Shown here one piece after another: positions 53,653 through 62,945 of a stretch of 64,000 bases of DNA. Under the pieces are notes generated by a model, which made no database searches, was not told the origin of the DNA, and saw nothing but the letters and a program-made list of their open reading frames with translations. Source of the DNA: Microbaculum sp051390635 (GTDB lineage: Bacteria > Pseudomonadota > Alphaproteobacteria > Rhizobiales > Tepidamorphaceae); the NCBI RefSeq assembly GCF_051390635.1, contig NZ_JBPODT010000004.1, forward strand, positions 62,001-126,000. The letters run 5' to 3'. The stretch's first letter is position 1. Each line of letters begins with the position of its first letter. The position numbers and the translations under genes are program-made.

Positions 53653-54446
53653 AGGACACGACGACATCGCTGATCGCCGAAAAGGCACGGCACCAGCCGA
53701 CAATCGGAATCGTGCTCGGCTCGGGGCTCGGGGGGGTGGTCGCGTCGCTCGCCGATGCCGCCTCGATCCCCTACTCGGAGCTGCCGGGTTTCCCGGAGCC
53801 GACGGTTTCGGGCCATTCCGGCGCGCTCGTCATCGGCACGCTCGCCGGCAGACCCGTCGCCATCCTGTCCGGTCGCGCCCACTATTACGAGGAGGGCCGT
53901 GCCGATGCGATGCGGTTTCCGCTCGAGATGCTGCAGGCGATCGGGGTCGAGACGCTGATCCTCACCAATTCCGCCGGCAGCCTCGATCCGAAGGCACCGC
54001 CCGGCTCGGTGATGATGATCACCGACCACATCAATCTCGCCGGCGCCAATCCGCTGATCGGCGAGCCGACAGACGACCGCTTCGTCGGCATGACGACGGC
54101 CTACGACGCCGACCTTCGCGCCGCCGCCGGGCGGGCGGCCGAGGCGGAAGGCATCGACCTCGCCTCCGGCGTCTATGCCTGGTTCTCGGGCCCGACCTTC
54201 GAGACACCGGCGGAGATCCGCATGGCGCGCGTGCTCGGCGCCGACGCCGTCGGCATGTCGACGGTGCCGGAGGTAATCCTCGCCCGTTTCCTGAAGATGC
54301 GGGTGCTCGCCTTCTCGGTCATCACCAACATGGCCGCCGGCATCACCGGCGCCGAACTGTCGCACGAAGAGACGAAGGCGATGGCACCCGAAGGCGGGGA
54401 TAAACTCGCGCGGCTGCTGACCCGCCTTGTTGGGGAGATCGGATGA
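53649..54446 (+). CDS. punA: Purine nucleoside phosphorylase
   Basis: The 265-residue enzyme of the trimeric PNP/MTAP family cleaves purine nucleosides with phosphate to base and ribose-1-phosphate. It shows IGIVLGSGLGG (phosphate loop), VSGHSGALVIG, SGRAHYYEEG, LTNSAGSLDP and the purine-site VGMSTVPEVILAR with the conserved Met and a following VITNMAAGI. Coupling by four-base overlaps on both sides (cdd and deoC) shows a tightly linked operon. Confidence 0.95.
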   Translation: MKDTTTSLIAEKARHQPTIGIVLGSGLGGVVASLADAASIPYSELPGFPEPTVSGHSGALVIGTLAGRPVAILSGRAHYYEEGRADAMRFPLEMLQAIGVETLILTNSAGSLDPKAPPGSVMMITDHINLAGANPLIGEPTDDRFVGMTTAYDADLRAAAGRAAEAEGIDLASGVYAWFSGPTFETPAEIRMARVLGADAVGMSTVPEVILARFLKMRVLAFSVITNMAAGITGAELSHEETKAMAPEGGDKLARLLTRLVGEIG

Positions 54447-55228
54447 GCATCGTCGACCGCAGGGCGGTGGCGATGCGCGCCCTCGCCTGTCTCGATCTCA
54501 CCAATCTCGATGCGACCTGCACGCCCGCGGACGTCGCGGCCTTGTGTGCGCGCGCGACGACCGCGCACGGTCCCGTGGCGGCAATTTGCATCTGGCCACG
54601 CTTCGTCGCCCAGGCACGGCCCCTGCTCGCCGGGACGCCGGTGCGGATCGCGACCGTCGTGAACTTCCCCGATGGGGAGTCCGCTTTCGACGCAATCCTC
54701 GACGAGACGAACCGGGCGATGGTCGACGGCGCCGACGAGATCGACATGGTGATCGCGTATCGCCGCATCGCGACAGACCCGGCCGAAGCAGAGGCGCAGG
54801 TCGCGGGGGTGCGCGCGGCGACAGGGGGCGCGACACGGGGCGCGACGCTGAAGGTCATCCTCGAAACCGGCGAACTGAAGGATCCGGCGCTGATACGTTC
54901 GGCGTCCGAAATCGCCATCCGCGCCGGCGCCGACTTCATCAAGACCTCGACCGGCAAGGTGACGGTCAACGCCACGCCGGAGGCCGCCCGCATCATGCTG
55001 TCGGTGATCGCCGAGACCGGCGGAACGGTGGGCTTCAAGGCGGCCGGCGGCATCCGCACGCTCGACGACGCGGCCATCTATCTCGGCCTCGCCGACGAGA
55101 TCCTCGGGCCGGACTGGGCAAGGCCGGAGACCTTCCGCTTCGGCGCCTCGGGGCTGCTCGACGCCCTGTTGGCCGAACTCGACGGACGCACGGCGGCTGC
55201 GAAGTCGGGACCGGGGACGGGATACTAG
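54443..55228 (+). CDS. deoC: Deoxyribose-phosphate aldolase
   Basis: The 261-residue class I aldolase splits 2-deoxyribose-5-phosphate to acetaldehyde and glyceraldehyde-3-phosphate. The Schiff-base lysine is Lys167 in GADFIKTSTGK. Asp101 in DEIDMV and the second Lys in GFKAAGGIR complete the relay. TCTPADVAALCARA matches the family start. It overlaps punA by four bases and ends six bases before deoA. It completes deoxynucleoside breakdown with DeoA and DeoB. Confidence 0.95.
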   Translation: MSIVDRRAVAMRALACLDLTNLDATCTPADVAALCARATTAHGPVAAICIWPRFVAQARPLLAGTPVRIATVVNFPDGESAFDAILDETNRAMVDGADEIDMVIAYRRIATDPAEAEAQVAGVRAATGGATRGATLKVILETGELKDPALIRSASEIAIRAGADFIKTSTGKVTVNATPEAARIMLSVIAETGGTVGFKAAGGIRTLDDAAIYLGLADEILGPDWARPETFRFGASGLLDALLAELDGRTAAAKSGPGTGY

Positions 55229-55234
55229 CCAGCC

Positions 55235-56572
55235 ATGCTTCTGCCGCAGGAAATCATCCGCAGGAAACGCGACGGCGAGACGCTTTCGGCCGAGGAGATC
55301 TCGTTCTTCATCCAGGGCCTGACGGACGGGTCGATCAGCGAGGGCCAGGTGGCGGCGTTGGCGATGGCGATCTTCTTCCGCGATCTCGACACGGCCGAAC
55401 GCGTGGCGCTGACGCTGTCGATGCGCGATTCCGGCTCGGTGCTCGACTGGCCCCGAACGGGCGGGACGGCCGACGGCGGCCCGGTGCTCGACAAGCATTC
55501 GACCGGCGGCGTCGGCGATACCGTCTCGCTGATGCTCGCCCCGATCGTCGCGGCCTGCGGGGCGCGCGTGCCGATGATCTCCGGGCGCAGCCTGGGCCAT
55601 ACCGGCGGCACGCTCGACAAGCTCGATTCGATTCCCGGCTACCGGAGCCAGCCCGATCTCGACACGTTTCGCCGGGTGATCGCCGACGTCGGGTGCGCCA
55701 TCATCGGCCAGACCGCCGATCTGGCACCGGCCGACCGGAGGCTCTACGCGATCCGCGACGTGACCGCGACGGTCGAATCGATCGCGCTGATCACCGCCTC
55801 GATCCTGTCGAAGAAGCTCGCCGCCGGGCTCCACGGACTGGTACTCGACGTCAAGCTCGGGTCCGGCGCCTTCATGGAAGACTACGAAGCGGCACGGGCG
55901 CTCGCGGTCAGTCTCGTCTCGGTCGCCAACGGCGCCGGGCTGAGGACGACGGCCCTTTTGACCGACATGCACGAGCCGCTCGCCTCGGCCGCTGGCAACG
56001 CGGTCGAGGTGGCCAACGCCGTGCAATTCCTGACCGGCGAGAGACGCGACGGACGGCTGGAGCGCGTGACGCTGTCGCTCGCCGGCGAGATGCTGCGCCT
56101 GGGCGGCCTGGCGGACTCCGCGGAGGCCGGCCTCGAGATGGCGAGGAATGCCCTGGACAGAGGACAGGCAGCGGAAACCTTCGCGCGGATGGTCGCCGCC
56201 CTCGGCGGCCCCGCCGATCTCGTCGAGCGGCCCTGGGTCCACCTGCCCGAGGCACCGATCCGGCGCGCGGTGTTCGCGAGGAAAGCTGGCCATGTCGCGG
56301 CAATCGATACGCGCGGCGTCGGTGTCACCGTGGTCTCGCTCGGCGGTGGGCGGCGGCGCGCGGACGATGTGATCGATCCCGCGGTCGGGTTCACGCAGCT
56401 TGCCGGGCTCGGTGACGAGGTCGGTCCCGACCGTCCGCTCGGCATCGTTCACGCCGGTGACGAGGCGGCTGCCGAGCGTGGGGCGGAGGCCCTGCGAGGC
56501 GCCTATACGATCGGCGACGCGCCGGAGCCACGGCCGGTCGTGTGCGCGCGCATCGACGAGACGGCACGATGA
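55235..56572 (+). CDS. deoA: Thymidine phosphorylase
   Basis: The 445-residue protein cleaves thymidine and deoxyuridine with phosphate. It has the N-terminal helical domain (EIIRRKRDGETLSAEEISFFI), the phosphate-binding LDKHSTGGVGDTVSL and SGRSLGHTGGTLDKLDSI, with the C-terminal domain ending in AYTIGDAPEP. Length and motifs fit the long bacterial DeoA class. It is coupled by four bases to deoB. Confidence 0.95.
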   Translation: MLLPQEIIRRKRDGETLSAEEISFFIQGLTDGSISEGQVAALAMAIFFRDLDTAERVALTLSMRDSGSVLDWPRTGGTADGGPVLDKHSTGGVGDTVSLMLAPIVAACGARVPMISGRSLGHTGGTLDKLDSIPGYRSQPDLDTFRRVIADVGCAIIGQTADLAPADRRLYAIRDVTATVESIALITASILSKKLAAGLHGLVLDVKLGSGAFMEDYEAARALAVSLVSVANGAGLRTTALLTDMHEPLASAAGNAVEVANAVQFLTGERRDGRLERVTLSLAGEMLRLGGLADSAEAGLEMARNALDRGQAAETFARMVAALGGPADLVERPWVHLPEAPIRRAVFARKAGHVAAIDTRGVGVTVVSLGGGRRRADDVIDPAVGFTQLAGLGDEVGPDRPLGIVHAGDEAAAERGAEALRGAYTIGDAPEPRPVVCARIDETAR

Positions 56573-57789
56573 AACGGGCGCTGATCCTGGTGATGGATTC
56601 CGTCGGTATCGGCGGCGCGGACGATGCCGCCGCCTTCGGCGACGAGGGCGCCGACACGCTCGGCCATATCGCCGAAGCCTGCGCGGCCGGGCGCGCCGAC
56701 GTGCCCGGCGGCCGGTCCGGGGCGCTGCACATCCCCAACATGAACGCGCTCGGCCTCGGCCGCGCGGCGGAAGCGGCGACCGGGCGCCATCCTTCCGGTC
56801 TGGCGCGTATCGATCGGCCGTCGGCGGTCTGGACCTATGCCGGCGAGATATCGAAGGGCAAGGACACCCAGTCCGGCCACTGGGAGATCGCCGGGCTGCC
56901 GGTGCCGTTCGCCTGGCACTATTTCCCGACGACCGTGCCGGCGTTTCCGAAGTCGCTCACCGACGCCATGATCACGCAGGCCGGTCTCCCCGGCCTGCTC
57001 GGCAACAAGCATGCCTCCGGCACCGAGATCATCGCGGAACTCGGCGAGGCGCACATGCGCACGGGCAAGCCGATCTGCTACACCTCGGCCGATTCCGTGC
57101 TGCAGATCGCCGCGCACGAGGAGACCTTCGGCCTCGACCGGCTCTACGACCTCTGCGCGATCACGCGCAGGCTGTGCGATCCGCTGCGCGTCGGTCGCGT
57201 GATCGCCCGGCCTTTTCTCGGCGACAGCGCGGAGACCTTCGTGCGCACGCCCCATCGCCGCGACTACGCCCTGCCCCCGCCGGCGCCGACGCTGCTCGAT
57301 GCGGTCGAGGCCTCCGGGCACGACGTCTACGCGGTCGGCAAGATCTCCGACATCTTCGTCGGCCGGGGCGCAACGCAGGTGCTGAAGGCGCCGGACAACG
57401 CCAGCCAGTTCGAGCGGACGCTGGAGGCCGCGCGGGCGGCGCAGGACGGCGATCTCGTCTTCACCAACTTCATCGATTTCGACCAGCTCTACGGCCATCG
57501 CCGCGACGTCGCCGGCTACGCGGCCTGCCTCGAACGGTTCGATGCGCGGCTGCCGGAGCTGACGGCCCTTCTGCGGCCCGGCGATCTCGTCGTCCTGACC
57601 GCCGACCACGGCAACGACCCGACCTTCGCCGGCACCGACCATACCCGCGAACGGATCCCGGTTCTGGCTTTCGGCCCCGGCATCGACGGCCGGCCCGCGC
57701 GGCCGCTGGCGAGCTTCGCCGACATCGGACAGACGGTCGCCGCGCATCTCGGGCTGCCGCCCCTCCGGCACGGCACGACCTTCCTCTAA
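56569..57789 (+). CDS. deoB: Phosphopentomutase
   Basis: The 406-residue manganese enzyme converts ribose-1-phosphate and deoxyribose-1-phosphate to the 5-phosphates. It has the alkaline-phosphatase-superfamily metal sites VMDSVGIGGADDA at the N-terminus and TADHGNDPTFAGTDHTRE near the C-terminus, with the family segment KGKDTQSGHWEIAG and its phosphorylatable Thr. It overlaps deoA by four bases and is the last enzyme gene of the salvage operon. No nucleoside permease gene is adjacent. Confidence 0.96.
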   Translation: MKRALILVMDSVGIGGADDAAAFGDEGADTLGHIAEACAAGRADVPGGRSGALHIPNMNALGLGRAAEAATGRHPSGLARIDRPSAVWTYAGEISKGKDTQSGHWEIAGLPVPFAWHYFPTTVPAFPKSLTDAMITQAGLPGLLGNKHASGTEIIAELGEAHMRTGKPICYTSADSVLQIAAHEETFGLDRLYDLCAITRRLCDPLRVGRVIARPFLGDSAETFVRTPHRRDYALPPPAPTLLDAVEASGHDVYAVGKISDIFVGRGATQVLKAPDNASQFERTLEAARAAQDGDLVFTNFIDFDQLYGHRRDVAGYAACLERFDARLPELTALLRPGDLVVLTADHGNDPTFAGTDHTRERIPVLAFGPGIDGRPARPLASFADIGQTVAAHLGLPPLRHGTTFL

Positions 57790-57806
57790 CCAGGACGGAG
57801 GCGACA

Positions 57807-58220
57807 ATGAGCGACGGACATGAAGGCGGATGCGTCTGCGGCGCCGTGCGGTACCGGACGACAGGGGCACCGAAGCGGATAAGCGTCTGCTCCTGCCACT
57901 GGTGCCAGAAACGGACCGGCAGCGTTCTCGGCCTATCCGTTTATTTCGACGCCGCCGACGTCGCGTTCCTCAAAGGCGAGACACGGCCCTACCGGCTGAC
58001 ATCGGATGCCGGCCGCTGGATAGAGACCCGTTTCTGCCCGACCTGCGGCACGACGCTCGGCTGGACGCTGGAGTTCCTGCCGGGCTTGCAGGGGATCGCC
58101 GGCGGGACCTTCGACGGCTCCGCGCCGTGGCATCCGCAACGCTATGTCTTCGCCCGCAACCGGCCCGACTGGCTGTGCCTGGCAGACGACATCGCCCCTT
58201 ACGAGGGCATGCCGGGCTAG
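57807..58220 (+). CDS. GFA-domain (CENP-V/glutathione-dependent formaldehyde-activating family) zinc protein
   Basis: The 137-residue protein has the full GFA cysteine set: Cys9-x-Cys11 (GGCVCGAVRY), Cys28-x-Cys30-x2-Cys33 (CSCHWCQKRTGS) and Cys77-x2-Cys80 (RFCPTCGTTLGW). These bind two zinc ions. The family name comes from Paracoccus Gfa, reported to speed formation of S-hydroxymethylglutathione; most members have no known substrate. GGACGGAGG precedes the ATG, 17 bases after deoB, so it may ride on the same transcript. Confidence 0.92.
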   Translation: MSDGHEGGCVCGAVRYRTTGAPKRISVCSCHWCQKRTGSVLGLSVYFDAADVAFLKGETRPYRLTSDAGRWIETRFCPTCGTTLGWTLEFLPGLQGIAGGTFDGSAPWHPQRYVFARNRPDWLCLADDIAPYEGMPG

Positions 58221-58266
58221 CTGACCGGCGCCACGCGTTGCCCCCCAGCGTCACCACTCGGCGTCA

Positions 58267-59889
58267 TCACTCGGCGTCGCCGCGCGCCTTCCGCGCCGCG
58301 TCGACCTCGGCCTCGTCCCAGTATCCGATCAGGATATTGGCATCGAGTTCGGTGTCGTAGGCCGCGGCGATCTGATCGTCTGACATCGTGATGCGATTCG
58401 CCGGATTGCGCGCCCAGGCGAACATCAGGCCCAGGAGCCGGGCCTGCTCTGCCTCGCAGGCCGGATCGTCGCCGAGATCGACGAACTCGTCGGGATCGCT
58501 TTCAAGGTCGTAGAGCATCGGCCGCATGCCCTCGACATGGACGAGCTTCCAGCGTCCGTCGAAGACCATGGTCATGCGGCAATCGGGAACCGGCACGTCG
58601 TGATCGACCCGGGCACGGCGCTGCGAATAATCGTACTCGCTGATGACCGCGCGCCGCGTCCAGTCACGCGATCCGGACAGCAGCGGCAGCAGCGACCGCC
58701 CCTCCAGTATATGCGGCTTCGGCTTGCCGCCGAAGGCGTCGACAAAGGTCGGCGCCAGATCGATCGCCTCGACCATGGCGTCGGTCACGGTCCCGCGCGT
58801 GGCGTCGGCGTCGCGGGACGGATCGACGACGATCAGCGGGATCTTCACCGAAACCTCGTGGAACAGCTCCTTCTCGCCGAGCCAGTGGTCGCCGAGATAG
58901 TCGCCGTGGTCCGAGGTGAAGACGATCATGGTGGAGTCGGCCAACCCTTCCTCTTCAAGGAAAGCGGCTAGCCGCCCGACGTGATCGTCGATCTGCCTGA
59001 TGAGCCCCATGTAGGCGTGGATCACCCGCTCGCGCACGCCGGGCCGGGCGAACACCCTGGAGACGCGTTCCGCCATGTAGCTCGCGTAGAGGGGATGCGG
59101 GTTCTCCTTCTCGCGACCGGAGCGGACGACCGGGACCACCTGGTTCGCCCCGTACATATCGTGGTAGGGCGCCGGCACGATGTAGGGCCAGTGCGGCTTG
59201 ATATAGGAGAGATGGGCGCACCACGGCCGTCCGTCGGCCTTGGCCTCGCGGATGAAGTCCATCGCGCGATTGGTCATGTAGGCGGTCTCGGAATGCTCTT
59301 CCGGCACGCGGGCCGGCTTGTCGGCGTGCGCCAAAAGCCAGCCGGACAGGATCTTGCCGTCGTCACCCCGTGCCGAATTCGCCCATTGCTCCCACGGGTT
59401 GGACCCGCCGAATCCCCGGTCGCGCAGATAGTCGTCATAGGCCGGGTCCGGCGCGTAGGGACCATCGGGATGCAGGCCGTCGTCGCGCTCATAGGGCTCG
59501 AAGCCGCACTGGGCGACATGCACGCCGATGATTGACTCCGGATCGATGCCGAGCCGCGCCATGCCTTCGGTGTCGGCGCGCATGTGCGTCTTGCCGATCA
59601 GCGCGGTGCGCACGCCGATCTCCGACAGGTGGTCGCCGAGCGTCGGTTCGCCGACCCGCAGCGGCACGCCGTTCCAGGTCGACCCGTGCGAGCGCACGTA
59701 TCGGCCGGTGTAGAAGCTCATGCGCGACGGCCCGCAGATCGGCGACTGCACATAGGCCCGGCTGAACCGCACGCCCCGATTGGCCAGCGCATCGATGTTC
59801 GGCGTCTGAAGGTAGGGATGCCCGGCGCAGCTCAGATAGTCGAACCGGAGCTGGTCGCACATGATCCAGAGGATGTTCCTGACGCGCAT
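58267..59889 (-). CDS. Sulfatase / phosphonate monoester hydrolase family enzyme
   Basis: The 540-residue protein belongs to the alkaline phosphatase superfamily. The N-terminal metal site is WIMCDQLRFDYL (Asp12, Gln13). The formylglycine site is Cys52 in ICGPSRMSFYTGRY, matching C-x-P-S-R. The C-terminal metal site is FTSDHGDYLGDHWLGEKELFHE. The Asp-Gln pair and the length suit the choline-sulfatase or phosphonate-monoester-hydrolase branch. Activation needs a formylglycine-generating enzyme or equivalent encoded elsewhere. No signal peptide is seen, so it is cytosolic. It starts 16 bases after polA on the same strand and may be read through from it. The substrate is unknown. Confidence 0.9.
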   Translation of the reverse strand: MRVRNILWIMCDQLRFDYLSCAGHPYLQTPNIDALANRGVRFSRAYVQSPICGPSRMSFYTGRYVRSHGSTWNGVPLRVGEPTLGDHLSEIGVRTALIGKTHMRADTEGMARLGIDPESIIGVHVAQCGFEPYERDDGLHPDGPYAPDPAYDDYLRDRGFGGSNPWEQWANSARGDDGKILSGWLLAHADKPARVPEEHSETAYMTNRAMDFIREAKADGRPWCAHLSYIKPHWPYIVPAPYHDMYGANQVVPVVRSGREKENPHPLYASYMAERVSRVFARPGVRERVIHAYMGLIRQIDDHVGRLAAFLEEEGLADSTMIVFTSDHGDYLGDHWLGEKELFHEVSVKIPLIVVDPSRDADATRGTVTDAMVEAIDLAPTFVDAFGGKPKPHILEGRSLLPLLSGSRDWTRRAVISEYDYSQRRARVDHDVPVPDCRMTMVFDGRWKLVHVEGMRPMLYDLESDPDEFVDLGDDPACEAEQARLLGLMFAWARNPANRITMSDDQIAAAYDTELDANILIGYWDEAEVDAARKARGDAE

Positions 59890-59905
59890 CCGGACCGTCG
59901 CGGCG

Positions 59906-62878
59906 TCAATGCGCCTCGTCCCAGTTGTCGGCGGCGCGGGCGTCGACCTGAAGCGGGACCTTCAGCGAAACGGCCGGCAGCGGCGCCTCCTGCATCACCC
60001 TGACGATGACCGGGATCGCGTCGTCGACCGTGTCCTCGGGCACCTCGAAGATCAGTTCGTCGTGCACCTGCAGCAGCATATCCGCCTTCACCCTGGCTTT
60101 GCGCAGCTCATCCTCCATGCGGATCATGGCGCGGCGGATGATGTCGGCGGCGGAGCCCTGAATCGGGGCGTTGATCGCCGCCCGCTCCATGAAGGCGCGT
60201 TCGGAGGGATGGCCCTTGGTGATGTTGGGATAGTTGCAGCGCCGCCCGAAGATCGTGGAGACGTAGCCGTGCGCGCGGGCGAACGCCTTGGTGTCCTCCA
60301 TGTAGTCGCGGATGCCGGGGAAACGCTCGAAGTAGCGCTTGATGTAGTCGGCCGCTTCCTGGCGCGGGATCGACAGCTGGTTGGCGAGCCCGAAGGCGGA
60401 GATGCCGTAGATGATGCCGAAGTTGATCGCCTTGGCGCGGCGGCGGATCATCGGGTCCATGCCCTTCACCGGCACGCCGAACATCTCCGAGGCGGTCATC
60501 GCATGAATGTCGAGCCCGTCGTCGAATGCCTGCTTGAGCTGCGGCGTATCGGCGATGTGGGCCAGCACGCGCAGCTCGATCTGGCTGTAGTCGGCCGAGA
60601 CGAGCTTCATTCCCTTTTCGGCGACAAAGGCCTTGCGGATGCGACGACCCTCCTCGGTGCGGACCGGGATGTTCTGCAGGTTCGGTTCGGACGAAGACAG
60701 CCGTCCCGTCGTCGTCGCGGCAAGCGCGTAGGACGTATGGACACGCCCGGTCTCTGGATTGACGTAGCCGGGCAGCGCATCGGTATAGGTCGAGCGGAGC
60801 TTCGAAAGCTGCCGCCATTCGAGGACCTTGCTGGGCAGCTCGTGACCTTCGGCGGCAAGATCCTCGAGCACGCTCGCCCCGGTGGTCCAGGCGCCGGTCT
60901 TGGTCTTCTTGGCGCCGGGCAGCCCCATCTTGCCGAACAGGATGTCGCCGAGCTGCTTCGGCGAACCGACATTGAAGGACTCGCCGGCGAGATCGTGGAT
61001 CTCGGCTTCGAGCGCGGCGGCGGACTGGGCGAAATCGCCCGACAGGCGCGACAGCATCGCCCGGTCGATGGTGATGCCGCGCCGCTCCATGCGGGCGAGC
61101 ACCGGCACCATCGGCCGTTCCAGCGTCTCGTAGACGGTGGCCATGTGCTCAGCGGCCAGACGGGGTTTCAGGACCTGCCAAATCCGGTAGGTCACGTCGG
61201 CGTCCTCGCCGGCATATTCGGTGGCGCGGTCGATCGGAACGAGGTCGAAGGTCACCTTGTTGCGCCCGGAGCCGGCGACATCGGCGTATTTGATCGGCTC
61301 GTGGTCGAGCCAGCGCCGCGACAGCTCGTCCATGCCGTTGCCGCCACGCCCGGCATCAAGGGCGTAGGACAGCAGCATGGTGTCGTCGAAGGGGGCGACG
61401 TCGATGCCGTGGCGGATGAAGATCAGCCAATCGTATTTGAGGTTCTGGGCAATCTTCAGCGTACCCGGGTCCTCCAGCACCCCCTTGAGACGCTCGAGCG
61501 CCTCCGACATCTCGATCTGCTCGGGCCGGTCATCGCCGAAATCGAGGCCTTCGGTGGCGTGATGGCCAAGCGGGATGTAGCAGGCCCGCCCCGGGCCGGT
61601 GGCAAGCGAGACGCCGACAAGCTCCGCCTGCATGGCATCGAGCGAGGTGGTCTCCGTGTCGACCGCCACGACGCCCGCCGTCATCGCCTCGGCGATCCAG
61701 GCGTCGAGCACGTCCAGCGTCGTCACCATTTCATAGGCGGAGGAGTCGATCGGGACGGACCTGGCGGCCGCCGCGCCGGCCTCGACCGCGGCCAACGGCG
61801 ATCCCGGACCGCCCGCCGGTTTGTCGGCAGCCTTGGATTGGTTTTCCGTCTTGTCCGCGGCCTTCTTTTTTGCCGGTCTGTCGGCCTTCGGCTCGCCACC
61901 CTCGCCGCCTTCTGGCGGCCAGTACTTGAACGGCACGTCCGCCGGCTCGACCTTGGCCGCGTCGACGCCGGTCGCGTCGGCGACGCGCTTGGTGATGGTG
62001 GTGAACTCCATCCCCTTGCAGAAGGCGATGAGGCGTTCCGGCTCCGGCGCGCGCACGCCGAGTTCGCCGAGATCCGTCTCCACCGGCACGTCGGACTTCA
62101 GCTCGGCGAGCCTGCGTGAGACGCGGGCGTTGTCGGCATGCTCGATCAGGCTCTGGCGCCGTTTCGGCTGCTTGATCTCCTCGGCGCGTTGCAGGAGCGA
62201 TTCGAGGTCGCCGTATTCGAGAATGAGCTGGGCGGCGGTCTTCACGCCGATGCCGGGCACGCCCGGAATGTTGTCGACCGAATCGCCGGCGAGCGCCTGC
62301 ACGTCGACGACATGTTCGGGACCGACGCCGAATTTCTCCTCGACCTCGGCGGGCCCGATGCGGCGATCCTTCATCGGGTCCATCATCTCGATGTGGTCGC
62401 CGACGACCTGCATCAGATCCTTGTCGGAGGCGACGATCGTCACGGTGGCGCCGTTGCCGGCGGCCTGCCTCGCGTAGGTCGCGATCAGGTCGTCGGCCTC
62501 ATAGCCCTCCAGCTCGATCCCGGGCACGTTGAAGGCCTTCACCGCCTCGCGGATGAGGCCGAACTGCGGGCGCAGATCCTCCGGCGGCTCCGGGCGGTGC
62601 GCCTTGTACTGATCGTAGATCTCGTTGCGGAAGGTTTTCGCCGAATAGTCGAAAATCACGGCGAGATGTGTCGGCTTGTCGGCATCGCCATTGTCCTCGG
62701 CGTCGCGCAACAGCTTCCACAGCATCTGACAGAAACCGTGCACCGCGCCGATCGGCAGCCCGTCCGATTTGCGCGTCAGGGGCGGCAGCGCGTGATAGGC
62801 GCGGAAGATGTAGGACGAGCCGTCGACCAGATAGAGATGGTCGCCGGATTTGACGGGGTGATTTTCGGTTTTCGGCAT
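59906..62878 (-). CDS. polA: DNA polymerase I
   Basis: The 990-residue enzyme has three domains. Residues 15-290 are the 5'-3' exonuclease (VDGSSYIFRAYHALPP, SDKDLMQVVGD, DNIPGVPGIGVKTA). About 330-365 is a Lys/Glu/Ala-rich linker (KADRPAKKKAADKTENQSKA). About 380-570 is the 3'-5' exonuclease with VVAVDTETTSLDA. The C-terminal polymerase has VSADYSQIELRVLAHIA, RRRAKAINFGIIYGISAFGL and LLQVHDELIFEVP. All three active sites look intact, including the proofreading Asp-Glu pair. It fills gaps in repair and processes Okazaki fragments. Confidence 0.97.
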   Translation of the reverse strand: MPKTENHPVKSGDHLYLVDGSSYIFRAYHALPPLTRKSDGLPIGAVHGFCQMLWKLLRDAEDNGDADKPTHLAVIFDYSAKTFRNEIYDQYKAHRPEPPEDLRPQFGLIREAVKAFNVPGIELEGYEADDLIATYARQAAGNGATVTIVASDKDLMQVVGDHIEMMDPMKDRRIGPAEVEEKFGVGPEHVVDVQALAGDSVDNIPGVPGIGVKTAAQLILEYGDLESLLQRAEEIKQPKRRQSLIEHADNARVSRRLAELKSDVPVETDLGELGVRAPEPERLIAFCKGMEFTTITKRVADATGVDAAKVEPADVPFKYWPPEGGEGGEPKADRPAKKKAADKTENQSKAADKPAGGPGSPLAAVEAGAAAARSVPIDSSAYEMVTTLDVLDAWIAEAMTAGVVAVDTETTSLDAMQAELVGVSLATGPGRACYIPLGHHATEGLDFGDDRPEQIEMSEALERLKGVLEDPGTLKIAQNLKYDWLIFIRHGIDVAPFDDTMLLSYALDAGRGGNGMDELSRRWLDHEPIKYADVAGSGRNKVTFDLVPIDRATEYAGEDADVTYRIWQVLKPRLAAEHMATVYETLERPMVPVLARMERRGITIDRAMLSRLSGDFAQSAAALEAEIHDLAGESFNVGSPKQLGDILFGKMGLPGAKKTKTGAWTTGASVLEDLAAEGHELPSKVLEWRQLSKLRSTYTDALPGYVNPETGRVHTSYALAATTTGRLSSSEPNLQNIPVRTEEGRRIRKAFVAEKGMKLVSADYSQIELRVLAHIADTPQLKQAFDDGLDIHAMTASEMFGVPVKGMDPMIRRRAKAINFGIIYGISAFGLANQLSIPRQEAADYIKRYFERFPGIRDYMEDTKAFARAHGYVSTIFGRRCNYPNITKGHPSERAFMERAAINAPIQGSAADIIRRAMIRMEDELRKARVKADMLLQVHDELIFEVPEDTVDDAIPVIVRVMQEAPLPAVSLKVPLQVDARAADNWDEAH

Positions 62879-62945
62879 GGCCGGGACTATGCCCCGGCCG
62901 GTGCCGCTTGGCGACCCTTTTTAAGGGGAGGGCAGCACCGCGAAC

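Noticed and set aside
56400..57806. Long plus-strand frame continuing upstream of the GFA-domain gene
   Set aside because: It is a shadow of deoA/deoB in another frame. The ATG at 57807 with GGACGGAGG gives a normal GFA-domain protein.
59861..62119. Plus-strand 752-codon frame opposite polA
   Set aside because: Composition is typical of antisense GC-rich shadow coding (Asp, Gly, His, Arg, Leu), and polA is intact on the other strand.
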